Below, in pieces: positions 39,322-48,565 of a DNA stretch of 64,000 nucleotides. The position numbers were made by a program, and so were the translations under genes. The notes under the pieces were generated by a model. The model was not told the origin of the DNA and did not search any database. It worked only from the letters and a program-made list of their open reading frames with translations. How positions within the stretch are numbered: the first letter of the stretch is position 1; the number at the start of each line of letters is the position of its first letter. Origin of the DNA: Rhodovulum sp. ES.010 (lineage in GTDB: Bacteria > Pseudomonadota > Alphaproteobacteria > Rhodobacterales > Rhodobacteraceae); the NCBI RefSeq assembly GCF_900142935.1, contig NZ_FSRS01000001.1, positions 2,954,501-3,018,500 on the forward strand, read 5' to 3'.

Positions 39322-40875
39322 ATGAGCCATGCCGAGGCTTCCCATCACCGTGTCGCCTGGCGGCTGACCCCGGCGCGCTGGGTCGTCGCGATCCTGTCGG
39401 TCCTCGCCATCGCGGTTTCGGTCTGGCAGCTCGAGGCCGAGCGCACGGGCGTTCTGATCGAACCGGTGCCGGGCACCGGAACCACGCCCGCCACCGTCTA
39501 CCGGCTGCCCGATGCCGGGCCGGCGCCCGTGGTCATAGTCTCGCACGGCTTCGCGGGCTCACGCCCGCTGATGCAGGCCAGTTCGCTGACGCTGGCGCGG
39601 GCGGGCTACAACGCGGTGGCCTTCGATTACGAGGGGCACGGCAAGAACCCCGAACCGATGTCGGGCGATCTCGACAGTCCCGAGGGTACCGCGCTCCTCT
39701 TGATGGCCGAGACCGAGCGGGTCATCGACGCCGCGCTCGCCCAGCCCTGGGCCGACGGGCGGGTGGCGATCCTGGGCCATTCCATGGGCAGCTATATCGC
39801 GGTGCGCCAGGCGGTGGTCGACGAGAGGCTGGAGGCGACCGTCGCGGTGTCGATGTCGAACGATTCGATCACGGCCACCGAGCCGCCGAACCTCTTGATG
39901 ATCCAGGGGGAGTGGGAGGGCCGGCTGATCCCCGACGCGCGCGATGCGTTGCACCTCGCCGACCCGGACGCCGCGTTCGGCGACACCGTCGGCGATCCGG
40001 CCGAAGGCAATGCGCGCCGCGCGGTGCTCGCCCCCAATGTCGAGCATGTGGGGATCATCTGGTCGCCCTTCATGCTGCGCGAGGCGCGCGCCTGGCTCGA
40101 CGCAACCTTCGGGCGCGAAAGCGCCGGCGAGGTCGCGAAGATGGGCGGCTGGGTCGCGCTTTTGCTGACCGGGATCGTGGCGCTCGGCTGGCCGCTCGCC
40201 CGGCTGCGGGAAAGGACCCACGACCCGCGCCCCGAACCGCTCTCGCGCCGGCGCTTCCTGGTCGTGGCGCTGTTGCCGGCGCTGGTCGTGCCGCTGGCGC
40301 TCGCACCGGTCGACACGCATCTCCTGCCGGTGCTGGTCGCGGAATACCTGGCGATGCATTTCGCCGCTTACGGGTTGCTGTCGCTCGCGCTGCTGTGGTG
40401 GTGGGGCGAGGTCCGCTGGCCCGGCCGGGCCGAGGCGGGGCGCATCCTCGTGCTGGCCGGCCTCGTGGCGTTCTACGGCATCTGCGTTTTCGGGCTGGCG
40501 ATGGACCGCTACGTCACCAGCTTCTACCCGATCCCGATCCGGCTCCTGATCATCTGCGCGATGGCGCTGGGCACCGTGCCCTTCATGCTGGCCGATTCGC
40601 TGATGGTCGAGGGCGGGCGCGCGCCGCTCTGGCGCAGCGTCACGGCGCGGGGCGCCTTCCTCGTGTCGTTGGGGGTCGCCACGGCGCTCGATTTCGAGCG
40701 GCTGTTCTTCCTTCTGGTGATCCTGCCGGTGGTGCTGCTGTTCTTCCTCTTGTTCGGGATGATGGGCGGCTGGGTCGGGCGCGCCTCCGCCCGGCCCGCC
40801 GGCGCGGGCATCGGGCTGGGGCTGTTCCTGGCCTGGGCGCTCGGCGTGACCTTCCCGATGTTCCAGGCGGTCTGA
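39322..40875 (+). CDS. Alpha/beta hydrolase fused to a polytopic membrane domain
   Basis: A 517-residue protein. A membrane helix (~17-35) precedes an alpha/beta hydrolase domain (~50-265) with VIVSHGFAGSRPLMQ, the nucleophile Ser154 in ILGHSMGSYIA, and a candidate His in PNVEHVGIIW. After about residue 270 there are roughly seven strongly hydrophobic segments (WVALLLTGIVALGWPLARL through LGLFLAWALGVTFPMF). The hydrolase probably faces the periplasm if the first helix is an anchor. The substrate is unknown; a lipid or acyl ester is a guess. It stands alone between map and a convergent gene. Confidence 0.8.
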   Translation: MSHAEASHHRVAWRLTPARWVVAILSVLAIAVSVWQLEAERTGVLIEPVPGTGTTPATVYRLPDAGPAPVVIVSHGFAGSRPLMQASSLTLARAGYNAVAFDYEGHGKNPEPMSGDLDSPEGTALLLMAETERVIDAALAQPWADGRVAILGHSMGSYIAVRQAVVDERLEATVAVSMSNDSITATEPPNLLMIQGEWEGRLIPDARDALHLADPDAAFGDTVGDPAEGNARRAVLAPNVEHVGIIWSPFMLREARAWLDATFGRESAGEVAKMGGWVALLLTGIVALGWPLARLRERTHDPRPEPLSRRRFLVVALLPALVVPLALAPVDTHLLPVLVAEYLAMHFAAYGLLSLALLWWWGEVRWPGRAEAGRILVLAGLVAFYGICVFGLAMDRYVTSFYPIPIRLLIICAMALGTVPFMLADSLMVEGGRAPLWRSVTARGAFLVSLGVATALDFERLFFLLVILPVVLLFFLLFGMMGGWVGRASARPAGAGIGLGLFLAWALGVTFPMFQAV

Positions 40876-40881
40876 ACCGCC

Positions 40882-41823
40882 TCAGGGCGTCAGCAGGCGG
40901 ATCGCGGCAAGCCCCGCATCCGAGAGGTCCAGCAACCGCGCCAGGTAATGCTCGCGGGCGGCGAAGCCGCGCCTGCCCTCGCCGGTAAAGGCATCCTCCA
41001 TCGCGTCGATCAGCCGGTTCAGCCGGCGCCGATGCAGGCCCAGCGCGGCCTGCACCGGGTCGGCGATCACGCCCGCGAAGGCCGCGACCAGTGCGCCCAG
41101 CGCGACGAGGCCCAGCGTCAGCCCGGCCGTCAGCCAGGGCGAGACCACCGCCGGAAACACCCCGTACCAGGCCGAGCCCAGCAGCCCGCCCAGCGGGAAG
41201 GCCGCAATCGCCGCCTGCTGGGCCAGCACGGCGGCAAGGCCCGGCGCGAAGGAGACCATGCCCGGCGTCAGCGACTGGAACGCGACGGCGCCCGCCCCGA
41301 TGGTGCCCAGCGCGGTCGTCATCTCGGCCACCGCCGAGCGCGTCCCGCCGTAATCCGACAGCGCCCGCGCGCTGACCGCTCCGGCCTCGCGCCTTGTGGC
41401 GACTAGGCGCGCGAGGGTGGGATTGGCCAGGATCGCACGGGCCAGCGCATCGCGCTCGCTCGCCCGGCCCGGGCCGTCCCACGGCAATTCCAGCAGGTCC
41501 ACCACGATCGCCCGCTCGGTCGCGCGTGCAACCGCGGTGGGCAGGAGGATGCGCCGCGACGCCAGCCACCGGGCGATGCGCGGCGCCCCCGCCCGGCCCG
41601 CGCCCCAGGCGGCAAGGCGCGACAGGATCAGCACCGGCGAGAGCATCACGTTGAGGGGCGCCTTGAGGATGTCCCAGCCCAGCGCGTGGCGGTGCAGCCG
41701 CAGCGTGCCGCGCAGGCCGAACCGCTCGCGCACGAATCCCGGCACGCGGGCGCGCCGCTCCGCGAAATAGGCGCGGGCGGCGGCAATCAGCGCGGCATCG
41801 GTGTCCGGAGAAAGCTCGGGCAT
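40882..41823 (-). CDS. DUF6635-like membrane-associated protein
   Basis: A 313-residue protein that I associate with DUF6635 of Rhodobacteraceae. The N-terminal part is basic and helical (AARAYFAERRARVPGFVRERFGL, HRHALGWDILKAPLNVMLSPVLIL); hydrophobic segments follow in the middle (AFPLGGLLGSAWYGVFPAV, GLTLGLVALGALVAAFAG), and the C-terminus is amphipathic. The function is unknown. The ATG at 41823 (MPELSPD) and a GTG ten codons upstream are both possible; neither has a strong ribosome-binding site. It follows rsmD by 41 bases. Confidence 0.65.
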   Translation of the reverse strand: MPELSPDTDAALIAAARAYFAERRARVPGFVRERFGLRGTLRLHRHALGWDILKAPLNVMLSPVLILSRLAAWGAGRAGAPRIARWLASRRILLPTAVARATERAIVVDLLELPWDGPGRASERDALARAILANPTLARLVATRREAGAVSARALSDYGGTRSAVAEMTTALGTIGAGAVAFQSLTPGMVSFAPGLAAVLAQQAAIAAFPLGGLLGSAWYGVFPAVVSPWLTAGLTLGLVALGALVAAFAGVIADPVQAALGLHRRRLNRLIDAMEDAFTGEGRRGFAAREHYLARLLDLSDAGLAAIRLLTP

Positions 41824-41864
41824 GGCGATCAGATGGGTTGCCGGGCGATGCACGGCAAGCGGCT

Positions 41865-42428
41865 TCAGGCGGCGCGGCAGAGGATCGCCACCAGGCTATC
41901 GCCATAGCGCCGCGTATCCAGAAGCTCCACCCCCTCGGGCGGCACGATCTCGCCGCCTTCCTCCCAGACGATCAGCGCGCCCGGCGCGATCCAGCCGCCC
42001 GCCAGCGCCGAGGCCAGCGCGCGTTCGCCCAGCCCCTTGCCATAGGGCGGGTCGAGGAACACCAGATCGAAGGGCGCGCCGCGGCCCTCGCCCAGCCGCG
42101 TGGCGTCGCGGCGAAACAGCTTCGTCGCGCCCTCGGCCTTGCACCGGCTCACGTTCTCGCGGATCAGCGCCCGCGCCTTGCCCCCGTCCTCGACGAAGGT
42201 GACATGGGCCGCGCCCCGCGACAGCGCCTCCAGCCCCAGCGCGCCGGTCCCGGCGAACAGGTCCAGAACCCGCGCGTCGGTCACCGGGTCGCCATAGGGG
42301 CCGTTCAGGATCAGGTTGAACAGGCTTTCCCGCACCCGGTCGGTGGTGGGCCTCAGATGCGCGCCCGGGTCGCCCTTGCCGACCGAGGCCAGCGCCAGCC
42401 CGCGATGCTCTCCGGCGATGATCCTCAC
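41865..42428 (-). CDS. rsmD: 16S rRNA (guanine(966)-N(2))-methyltransferase
   Basis: Methylates G966 of 16S rRNA in the 30S subunit. The 187-residue Rossmann methyltransferase starts MRIIAGEHRGLAL and has LRPTTDRVRESLFNLI, the SAM site VLDLFAGTGALGLEALSRGA, and the catalytic DPPY in LVFLDPPYGKGL. The GTG start overlaps the stop of the upstream oxidoreductase gene (GTGA). Confidence 0.95.
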   Translation of the reverse strand: MRIIAGEHRGLALASVGKGDPGAHLRPTTDRVRESLFNLILNGPYGDPVTDARVLDLFAGTGALGLEALSRGAAHVTFVEDGGKARALIRENVSRCKAEGATKLFRRDATRLGEGRGAPFDLVFLDPPYGKGLGERALASALAGGWIAPGALIVWEEGGEIVPPEGVELLDTRRYGDSLVAILCRAA

Positions 42429-43636
42429 GCGGTCATCAGCGCCTTGAGCCCGGTCGCGGGATCGGCGACCAGCGCCGCCCCGGGCGAGCGCCCCGCCTCG
42501 ATCAGGCGCTTGGCGGTCATGTAGGCGCGCGGGTCGTTCATCGCGTCGACGGCCAAGAGGGACTCGCCGCGATAATACCAGTGGCTGATGCTGCCCGCCT
42601 TGTCGCCCTCGCGGACGATGACCCTCTCATAGCCTGCGTTCAGCCCCGCGATCTGCAGCTTGACGTCGTACTGGTCCGACCAGAACCACGGCTTCGGGTC
42701 GTACGGTGCGTCCGCCCCCAGCATGTTCGCCGCCACCGCCTCGGCCTGGTCGATGGCGTTCTGCACGCTTTCCAGCCGGGTTCGAACCCCGCGCCACGGA
42801 AAGCTGGCGCAATCGCCGGCGGCCCAGATCGCGGGGTCGGAGGTGCGGCCGAACGTGTCCACGGCGATTCCGTTCTCGATCGCCAGCCCGGCGCTTTCGG
42901 CCAGTTCCGTCGCGGGCGTCACGCCGATCCCGACGATGGCAAGGTCAAGGTCGAGCCGCGTGCCATCGGTCAGCTCGGCCCCGGTGACATGGCCCCCCCC
43001 GGTCAGCCGCACCAGCCCCGTGCCCTCGCGCAGGTCGACCCCGTGGGCGCGGTGCAGCGCGCGGAACCAGGTTGAGGTTTCGGGCGCGGCGACGCGTTGA
43101 AGGATGCGGTCGGCGGCCTCGACCAGCGTGACCCGCATGCCCTTGGAGGCGGCCACGGCAGCGGCCTCCAGCCCGATATAGCCGCCACCGACGATCAGGG
43201 CGCGCGCGCCGGCAACGAAATCCGGCGCCATCGCGTCCACGTCGGCCAGTGTGCGCACCACGTGCACGCCGGCCAGTTCGCCGCCGACGGCGCCGGGCAG
43301 ACGGCGCGGGACAGCGCCGGTTGTCAGCGCGAGCTGGTCGTAGGGAAGCGCCTGCCCGCCCGCGATTACCTTTCGGTCGGCCCGGTCGATGGCCACCGCC
43401 GTCTCCGACAAGTGCAACTCGATCCCGTTCTCGGCATAGAATTCGGGCGGTCGCAGGTAGAGCCGTTCCAGCGCCATGTCGCCGAGAAGGTATTTCTTCG
43501 ACAGGGGCGGGCGCTGATAGGGGGGCGCGGCTTCCTCGCCGATCATCGTGACATGGCCTGCGAAGCCGAGCGTCCTCAGCTTGGCGGCGAGCGCCGCGCC
43601 CGCCTGACCGGCGCCGATGATGACGATGTGGGACAT
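42425..43636 (-). CDS. FAD/NAD-dependent ferredoxin-reductase-type oxidoreductase
   Basis: A 403-residue protein of the rhodocoxin/putidaredoxin reductase group. The FAD site is IVIIGAGQAGAALAAKL (~4-20), followed by YQRPPLSKKYLLG; the NAD site is ALIVGGGYIGLEAAAVA (~147); IWAAGDCASFP (~270) is the second FAD motif; the C-terminal domain has WFWSDQYDVKLQIAGL. It would pass electrons from NAD(P)H to a [2Fe-2S] ferredoxin for a P450 or dioxygenase, but no such partner is near. It is coupled to rsmD downstream. Confidence 0.92.
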   Translation of the reverse strand: MSHIVIIGAGQAGAALAAKLRTLGFAGHVTMIGEEAAPPYQRPPLSKKYLLGDMALERLYLRPPEFYAENGIELHLSETAVAIDRADRKVIAGGQALPYDQLALTTGAVPRRLPGAVGGELAGVHVVRTLADVDAMAPDFVAGARALIVGGGYIGLEAAAVAASKGMRVTLVEAADRILQRVAAPETSTWFRALHRAHGVDLREGTGLVRLTGGGHVTGAELTDGTRLDLDLAIVGIGVTPATELAESAGLAIENGIAVDTFGRTSDPAIWAAGDCASFPWRGVRTRLESVQNAIDQAEAVAANMLGADAPYDPKPWFWSDQYDVKLQIAGLNAGYERVIVREGDKAGSISHWYYRGESLLAVDAMNDPRAYMTAKRLIEAGRSPGAALVADPATGLKALMTA

Positions 43637-43719
43637 TCGGGACGATCCGCTCTGGCCTGATCCGGTGTGCAGACTACCTGAGCGCCGGAACCGTTTGCAA
43701 TCCGCGAGGAGGGACAGAG

Positions 43720-44226
43720 ATGACGATTTCGACCGGCGACCGGCTGCCCGAGGCGAGCTTCACCCGCATGGGCGCCGAAGGGCCCGAGCAGGTGACGCTG
43801 TCCGAGAAGCTCAAGGGCCGCAAGGTGGTGATTTTCGCGGTGCCGGGGGCGTTCACGCCGACCTGCCACTCGGCCCACGTGCCCAGCTTCTTGCGGGTGA
43901 AGGACGCGCTGGCCGAGCAGGGCGTGGACGAGATCATCTGCATCGCGGTGAACGACCCGTTCGTGATGCAGGCCTGGGGCGAGGCCACCGGGGCGAGCGA
44001 CGCCGGAATCACCATGCTCGCCGATGCCGACAGCGCATTCACCAAGGCGATCGGCATGGATTTCGATGCCGCGCCTGTCGGTCTCATGGCGCGTTCGCGC
44101 CGCTACGCGATGCTGGTCGAGGATGGAGGCGTCACCGTGCTGAACGTCGAGGAAAGCCCCGGCGAATGCGGGGTATCGGCCGGCGAAGCCCTGCTTGAGG
44201 CCGTGAAGTCGGGGCATGCCGCCTGA
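43720..44226 (+). CDS. Prx5-type peroxiredoxin
   Basis: A 168-residue thiol peroxidase. The peroxidatic Cys49 lies in VPGAFTPTCHSAHVP, the signature of the PRX5/AhpE-like redoxin group, with a likely resolving Cys150 in GECGVSAGE. It reduces hydrogen peroxide and alkyl peroxides in the cytoplasm. GAGGAGGGA precedes the ATG. It is divergent from the ferredoxin-reductase gene. A strong hairpin lies between its stop and the convergent phhB. Confidence 0.93.
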   Translation: MTISTGDRLPEASFTRMGAEGPEQVTLSEKLKGRKVVIFAVPGAFTPTCHSAHVPSFLRVKDALAEQGVDEIICIAVNDPFVMQAWGEATGASDAGITMLADADSAFTKAIGMDFDAAPVGLMARSRRYAMLVEDGGVTVLNVEESPGECGVSAGEALLEAVKSGHAA

Positions 44227-44240
44227 GCAAGGCACCTGGC

Positions 44241-44270
44241 GCCCCGGGGCACGGTGCCGTGCCCCGGGGC
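44241..44270. terminator. Bidirectional terminator-like hairpin between prx5 and phhB
   Basis: GCCCCGGGGCACGG (44241-44254) and CCGTGCCCCGGGGC (44257-44270) form a 14-bp perfect stem with a minimal two-base centre. It sits between two convergent stops (44226 and 44278). No T-run follows, so Rho-independent release is not assured. Confidence 0.6.
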
Positions 44271-44277
44271 CTCGCGA

Positions 44278-44571
44278 TCAGGCGAGTGCGTCCATGCGCC
44301 GGGCGAGTTCCACGTCCTTCATCGTCAGCCCGCCCGCGTCGTGGGTCGACAGCGTAACCTCGACGGTCTTGTAGACGTTGAACCATTCGGGGTGGTGGTC
44401 CAGTTTCTCGGCCCAAAGCGCGGCCCGGGCCATGAAACCGAACGCCTCCACGAAATCGCCGAAGCTGTAGCGGCGTGAGATCGCATCCCGCCCCTCCACC
44501 ATCTGCCAGCCTGCGTCCAGCAGTGGGGCCAGTTCGGTTTCGCGTTCGGCATCCGTCAGCTTATCACTCAT
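44278..44571 (-). CDS. phhB: Pterin-4a-carbinolamine dehydratase
   Basis: A 97-residue PCD/DCoH protein: [30 protein letters not shown], then the active-site block [30 protein letters not shown] with the catalytic histidines. It recycles tetrahydrobiopterin after aromatic amino acid hydroxylation, although no hydroxylase gene is nearby; a moonlighting role in pterin or molybdopterin metabolism is possible. GGAGGAG stands right before the ATG at 44571. The start overlaps the FemAB-like stop. Confidence 0.93.
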   Translation of the reverse strand: MSDKLTDAERETELAPLLDAGWQMVEGRDAISRRYSFGDFVEAFGFMARAALWAEKLDHHPEWFNVYKTVEVTLSTHDAGGLTMKDVELARRMDALA

Positions 44572-45752
44572 GTCTCCTCCGTCACGGTTTTCCTGAAGGG
44601 GCCGTATTCGGTCATCACCTCGATCTCTTCCTCCACCGCACCACGCTCGGCGCGAAGATACTGCTCGATCGCCCCACGCAGCCCCGGATCGGCGATCCAG
44701 TGCAGCGAATGGGTCTGCACCGGCAGATAGCCCCGGGCCAGCTTGTGCGCGCCCTGGGCGCCCGCCTCGACGGTGTCGAGCCCGCGGGCGATGGCGAAGT
44801 CGATGGCCTGATAGTAGCAGAGTTCGAAATGCAGGCAGGCGTGGTCCTCGATGCAGCCCCAGTAGCGCCCGTAGAGGCGCGACCGGCCGATGAAGTTCAG
44901 TGCGCCCGCCACCGGCTGGCCGTCGCGCTCGGCCAGCACCAGAACCATGTCGTCGCGCAGCGTCTCCTGCGCCCGGTCGAAGAACGCGCGCGTCAGGTAG
45001 GGCGTGCCCCACTTGCGCATGCCGGTGTCCTGGTAGAACCGCCAGAAGGCGTCGCAGTGCTCAGGCCGGAGGCCGTCGCCGGTGTAGTGGCGGATGGATC
45101 CGCCGAAGTCCTGCGCCGTGGCGCGTTCCTTGCGGATGTTCTTGCGCTTGCGCGAGGACAGCGAGGCGAGGAACGCGTCGAAATCGGTATAGCCTTGGTT
45201 TTCCCAGTGAAACTGTTGGGTCACGCGGTGCAACAGCCCCATCGCGGCGCCCGCCTTCGCCTCGTCCGCGGTGCAGAACGTGACGTGGAGCGAGGACAGA
45301 CCGTTCTCGGCGGCCAGTTGCACGGCCCCCTGTACGAGCGCAGCCTTGCCGACGGTTTCGGCACCCGGCCGGGTGAGAAACCGCCGTCCCGTCGCCGGGG
45401 TGAAGGGCACCGCGATCTGGAGCTTGGGATAATAGCGTCCGCCCGCCCGCTCATAGGCATGGGCCCAGTTGTGGTCGAAGATGTATTCGCCCTGGCTGTG
45501 CGACTTGGCATAGAGCGGTGCGACCGCGATGACCTCGCCCGCGCGGCGCGCCACGAGGTGGCGCGGCTGCCAGCCGGTGCCGGGGCCGACCGAGGCACTG
45601 TCTTCGAGCGCAGACAGGAACCGGTGCGTCGTGAACGGGTCCTCGGGGCGTCCGCTTTCGGCGGCCTCGGGGCAGGCGCAGGCATCCCACTCTGCCGCCG
45701 CGATCTGCGACAGCGCCGAAAGGACCTCGATTTCCACCTGCTCCGCGGACAT
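44568..45752 (-). CDS. FemAB-like GNAT-family protein (PF04339 type)
   Basis: A 394-residue protein of the 'peptidogalycan biosynthesis' GNAT family. Typical blocks are [70 protein letters not shown] and [17 protein letters not shown]. The two-GNAT fold resembles FemX aminoacyl transferases, but its acceptor is unproven. Its ATG follows GCAGGGGAACCC. It overlaps phhB downstream (ATGA) and is separated from the GDPD gene by 46 bases. Confidence 0.88.
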   Translation of the reverse strand: MSAEQVEIEVLSALSQIAAAEWDACACPEAAESGRPEDPFTTHRFLSALEDSASVGPGTGWQPRHLVARRAGEVIAVAPLYAKSHSQGEYIFDHNWAHAYERAGGRYYPKLQIAVPFTPATGRRFLTRPGAETVGKAALVQGAVQLAAENGLSSLHVTFCTADEAKAGAAMGLLHRVTQQFHWENQGYTDFDAFLASLSSRKRKNIRKERATAQDFGGSIRHYTGDGLRPEHCDAFWRFYQDTGMRKWGTPYLTRAFFDRAQETLRDDMVLVLAERDGQPVAGALNFIGRSRLYGRYWGCIEDHACLHFELCYYQAIDFAIARGLDTVEAGAQGAHKLARGYLPVQTHSLHWIADPGLRGAIEQYLRAERGAVEEEIEVMTEYGPFRKTVTEET

Positions 45753-45798
45753 GGGTTCCCCTGCCTTGCCAGGTCAGATGGGCCGACGCCCGCGCGGG

Positions 45799-46566
45799 TC
45801 AAGCGGTCTGCAGCGCGGCGTAGCGTTCGAAGGTCACGTTCGCGGCGACGCTGCGGGCGATGGCCTCTTCGCGCGGGCTCTTGACGGTCCAGCACAGGAT
45901 CGCCGCCCCGGCCGCGCGCAGTTCGGCGACGCGGGGGCGGGCGAGGTCGGACCAGCGGTGCGAGATGAAGGACGCCCCCAGCCGCTCGTAATCGGGGATC
46001 GCGCGGAGTTGCTCGCGCACCGGCGCCGGCAGGCCGGGCCATTTGAGCGGCTCGAAGGCGCAGGTCGTCAGCCCACGCGGAATGGCGGGGGCCGCCTCGG
46101 CGAAAGCCGCGAGCGCATGGGGGTTGAACGACATGACCGCAACGTCGCCCCCGTAGCCCGAAAGCACGCCGGCCACCGCGCGCTCAAGCGGCCCGACATC
46201 CCGGCCCATCGCCCCGTCCTGGTCCTTTATCTCGATCAGCAGGGGCACGCGGCCCCCGACCGATTCGAGCACCTGCTCCAGCGTCGGTATGCCATGCTTC
46301 CCCCCGATCAGCGTCAGACGCCCGAGTTCGGTGGCGGGCCGCGCCGATACCGGACCGGTGGCCCCGGTCAGACGCTTCAAGTCGTAGTCGTGGAAGACCA
46401 TTGGCACGCCGTCGGCCGACGGCTGGATATCGATCTCGATCGCGTAGCCGCGCTCGGCGGCCGCGCGCACGGCTTCCGGCGAGTTCTCGGGGCGCCCGGC
46501 CGCGCGGTCGTGATAGGCGCGGTGGGCGATCGGGCGCGCCAGCAGCGCCGGGGGAAGCGCTGTCAT
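45799..46566 (-). CDS. Glycerophosphodiester phosphodiesterase family protein
   Basis: A 255-residue TIM-barrel GDPD: AHRAYHDRAAGRPENS (catalytic His and Glu), AIEIDIQPSADGVPMVFHDYDLKRLT (metal ligands and second His), LLIEIKDQDG and CWTVKSPREE. It releases glycerol-3-phosphate from glycerophosphodiesters. It has no signal peptide, so it should be cytoplasmic like UgpQ. The ATG overlaps the RidA stop (ATGA). Confidence 0.93.
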   Translation of the reverse strand: MTALPPALLARPIAHRAYHDRAAGRPENSPEAVRAAAERGYAIEIDIQPSADGVPMVFHDYDLKRLTGATGPVSARPATELGRLTLIGGKHGIPTLEQVLESVGGRVPLLIEIKDQDGAMGRDVGPLERAVAGVLSGYGGDVAVMSFNPHALAAFAEAAPAIPRGLTTCAFEPLKWPGLPAPVREQLRAIPDYERLGASFISHRWSDLARPRVAELRAAGAAILCWTVKSPREEAIARSVAANVTFERYAALQTA

Positions 46567-47027
46567 CGGATTTCGAAGATCCCCTCGATCTCGACCGCGA
46601 CGCCGAAGGGCAGCGACGCGGCGCTGACCGCCGAGCGCGAATGCCGCCCGGCCTCGCCCAGCGCCTCGACCAGGAAATCCGAGGCGCCGTTGACGACCTT
46701 GGGCTGGTCGCCGAAATCGGGCGTCGAGTTGACGAAGCCGGTCAGCTTGACCACCCGCTGCAGCCGGTCGAGATCGCCGCCGCAGGCCGCCTTGACCTGC
46801 GCCAGAAGCCCGATCGCGCAGCTGCGCGCCGCCGCGGCCCCGGCCTCGACCTCCATGTCGGCGCCAAGCTTGCCGATGATGAAGGTGCCGTTCTCCATCG
46901 AGATCTGGCCCGAAACGAACACGAGGTCGCCCGAGACGACATAGGGCACGTAGTTCGCCGCCGGGGCGGGTGCCGCGGGCAGGGTGACGCCAAGTTCGGC
47001 CAGACGGGCCTCGTAGTTTCCGCTCAT
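46563..47027 (-). CDS. RidA/YjgF-family enamine/imine deaminase
   Basis: A 154-residue chorismate-mutase-like fold protein with YVVSGDLVFVSGQISMENG, VEAGAAAARSCAIGLLAQVKAA and the C-terminal HSRSAVSAASLPFGVAVEIEGIFEI, where the Arg corresponds to the catalytic Arg of RidA. It hydrolyses reactive 2-aminoacrylate formed by PLP enzymes. It is the longer subgroup (about 150 residues). It leads the operon with GDPD. Confidence 0.93.
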   Translation of the reverse strand: MSGNYEARLAELGVTLPAAPAPAANYVPYVVSGDLVFVSGQISMENGTFIIGKLGADMEVEAGAAAARSCAIGLLAQVKAACGGDLDRLQRVVKLTGFVNSTPDFGDQPKVVNGASDFLVEALGEAGRHSRSAVSAASLPFGVAVEIEGIFEIR

Positions 47028-47155
47028 GGGGTCTCCGGGTCAGGATTTTCTCTGCGGGAGAGGCTACAGGGAGCCGCGACCGGACGGAACCGGAAATCCG
47101 GCCATCTCCCGCTCGGCTCTGCCCTTGTGATCCGGGCCGGGCCATGGTTCGGTAG

Positions 47156-47959
47156 ATGGGGATGTTCTGCAAGCGGAGGCTGGCCTTGCACGCGTTTCGA
47201 TGGAATTGCGGACCCCGGCGCGCGGCGGTGCTGACGCTGGTGGCCGTGGCGATGTTGTCGGCCTGCGGCCCGGCCAACATTCCTGCGGGAATCGAGGACC
47301 CTTACGAAGCGCAAAACCGCAAGGCGCATGCCGACAACGTCGCCTTCGACAGGACCGTGCTGCGGCCCGTGTCGATGGCTTATGGCCGCACGGTGCCGGG
47401 CCCGGTGCGCAGCGGCATCGGCAATGTTGCCGCGAACCTTTCGCTTCCGGAAGCGGTCATCAACAGCCTGCTTCAGCTTCGGCCAGGCGACGCGGTGCAG
47501 AACACCACGCGTTTCCTTATCAACTCGACGATCGGGATTGCCGGTCTGTTCGATCCGGCGACGGCCATGGGCGCGCCCGCGGTCGAAACCGACTTCGGCG
47601 AGACGCTCTATGTGTGGGGCGTGCCGGAGGGCAGCTACACCATCTTCCCGCTGATCGGCCCGTCCACCGGGCGCCACGCGGTCGGCAGGGTGGTCGATTT
47701 CGCCTTCGATCCTCTCGGCTTCCTGGCATTGTCGCAGGAGGGGCGCTACGTGGCCGCCTCGACGGGCGTTCTGTCGGGGGTGAATGTGCGCTACGAGCGC
47801 ACGGAAACGATTGATTCAGTCCTTTACGATAGTGCGGACAGCTATGCGCAGACCCGCCAAATCTATCTCGAGAATCGCAGGTTCAAGCTTCGGCGCGGGG
47901 CGGCCCCCGAGTATTTCGATCCCTACGAGGACCCATATGACGACGTTCCCGCAGAATGA
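47156..47959 (+). CDS. mlaA: MlaA/VacJ outer-membrane lipoprotein
   Basis: Extracts misplaced phospholipids from the outer leaflet of the outer membrane and passes them to MlaC. The 267-residue precursor has a hydrophobic signal ending in LSAC (Cys37). The mature part has the family blocks DPYEAQNRKAHADN, NVAANLSLPEAVINSLLQ, TTRFLINSTIGIAGLFDPA, DFGETLYVWGVPEGSYTIFPLIGPST and AVGRVVDFAFDPL. It overlaps mlaC by 23 bases. The inner-membrane MlaFEDB genes are not in the window. Confidence 0.93.
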   Translation: MGMFCKRRLALHAFRWNCGPRRAAVLTLVAVAMLSACGPANIPAGIEDPYEAQNRKAHADNVAFDRTVLRPVSMAYGRTVPGPVRSGIGNVAANLSLPEAVINSLLQLRPGDAVQNTTRFLINSTIGIAGLFDPATAMGAPAVETDFGETLYVWGVPEGSYTIFPLIGPSTGRHAVGRVVDFAFDPLGFLALSQEGRYVAASTGVLSGVNVRYERTETIDSVLYDSADSYAQTRQIYLENRRFKLRRGAAPEYFDPYEDPYDDVPAE

Positions 47960-48554
47960 CACGCGCCGTCGCGACGTGCTGGCCTCCGCTCTTGCCGTCG
48001 GGTGCGCGGCGCTGTTTCCCGGGCCGGCCGGCGCGCTAACCACGAACGAGGCCGCGCAACTGGTCGACCGGGTGGTGGGCGACATAAACCGGGTGATCAA
48101 TTCCGGCCGCTCCGAGTCGCAGATGCTGGTGGAGTTCGAGCGGATTTTCGCCCGCTATGCCGACGTGCCCATCATCGCACGCTCCGCGCTCGGCCCGGCG
48201 GCGCGATCCGCGTCGCCTGCCCAGCTTCGGGCCTTCACCGACGCGTTCCAAGGCTATATCTCGCGCAAGTACGGGCGGCGTTTCCGCGAATTCATCGGGG
48301 GCAATCTCGAAGTGCGCGAGGCGCGGCCCTACAAGAGGTTCTACGAGGTCAAGACGACCGCCTACCTGCCGGGGCAGTCACCGTTCGAGGTGATCTTCCT
48401 CGTGTCGGACCGGTCGGGGCGGGACCTCTTCTTCAACATCTTCATCGAGGGTGTGAACATGCTCGCGACCGAGCGGACCGAGATCGGCGCGATGCTCGAC
48501 CGGCGGCGGGGCAATATCGAGGCACTCACCCAGGACCTGCGCCGCGCGGGCTGA
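47937..48554 (+). CDS. mlaC: MlaC/Ttg2D-family periplasmic phospholipid carrier
   Basis: A 205-residue protein carrying phospholipid between MlaA and the inner-membrane MlaFEDB complex. The N-terminus has a twin-arginine-like signal (TRRRDVLASALAVGCAALF) ending at GPAGA. The mature domain shows FERIFARYADVPIIARSALGP, FTDAFQGYISRKYGRRFREF, YEVKTTAYLP and a C-terminal helix (MLDRRRGNIEALTQDL). The ATG at 47937 lies within the mlaA 3' end. Export in folded state by Tat would be unusual for this family. Confidence 0.9.
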   Translation: MTTFPQNDTRRRDVLASALAVGCAALFPGPAGALTTNEAAQLVDRVVGDINRVINSGRSESQMLVEFERIFARYADVPIIARSALGPAARSASPAQLRAFTDAFQGYISRKYGRRFREFIGGNLEVREARPYKRFYEVKTTAYLPGQSPFEVIFLVSDRSGRDLFFNIFIEGVNMLATERTEIGAMLDRRRGNIEALTQDLRRAG

Positions 48555-48565
48555 TGCCGCGCCGG

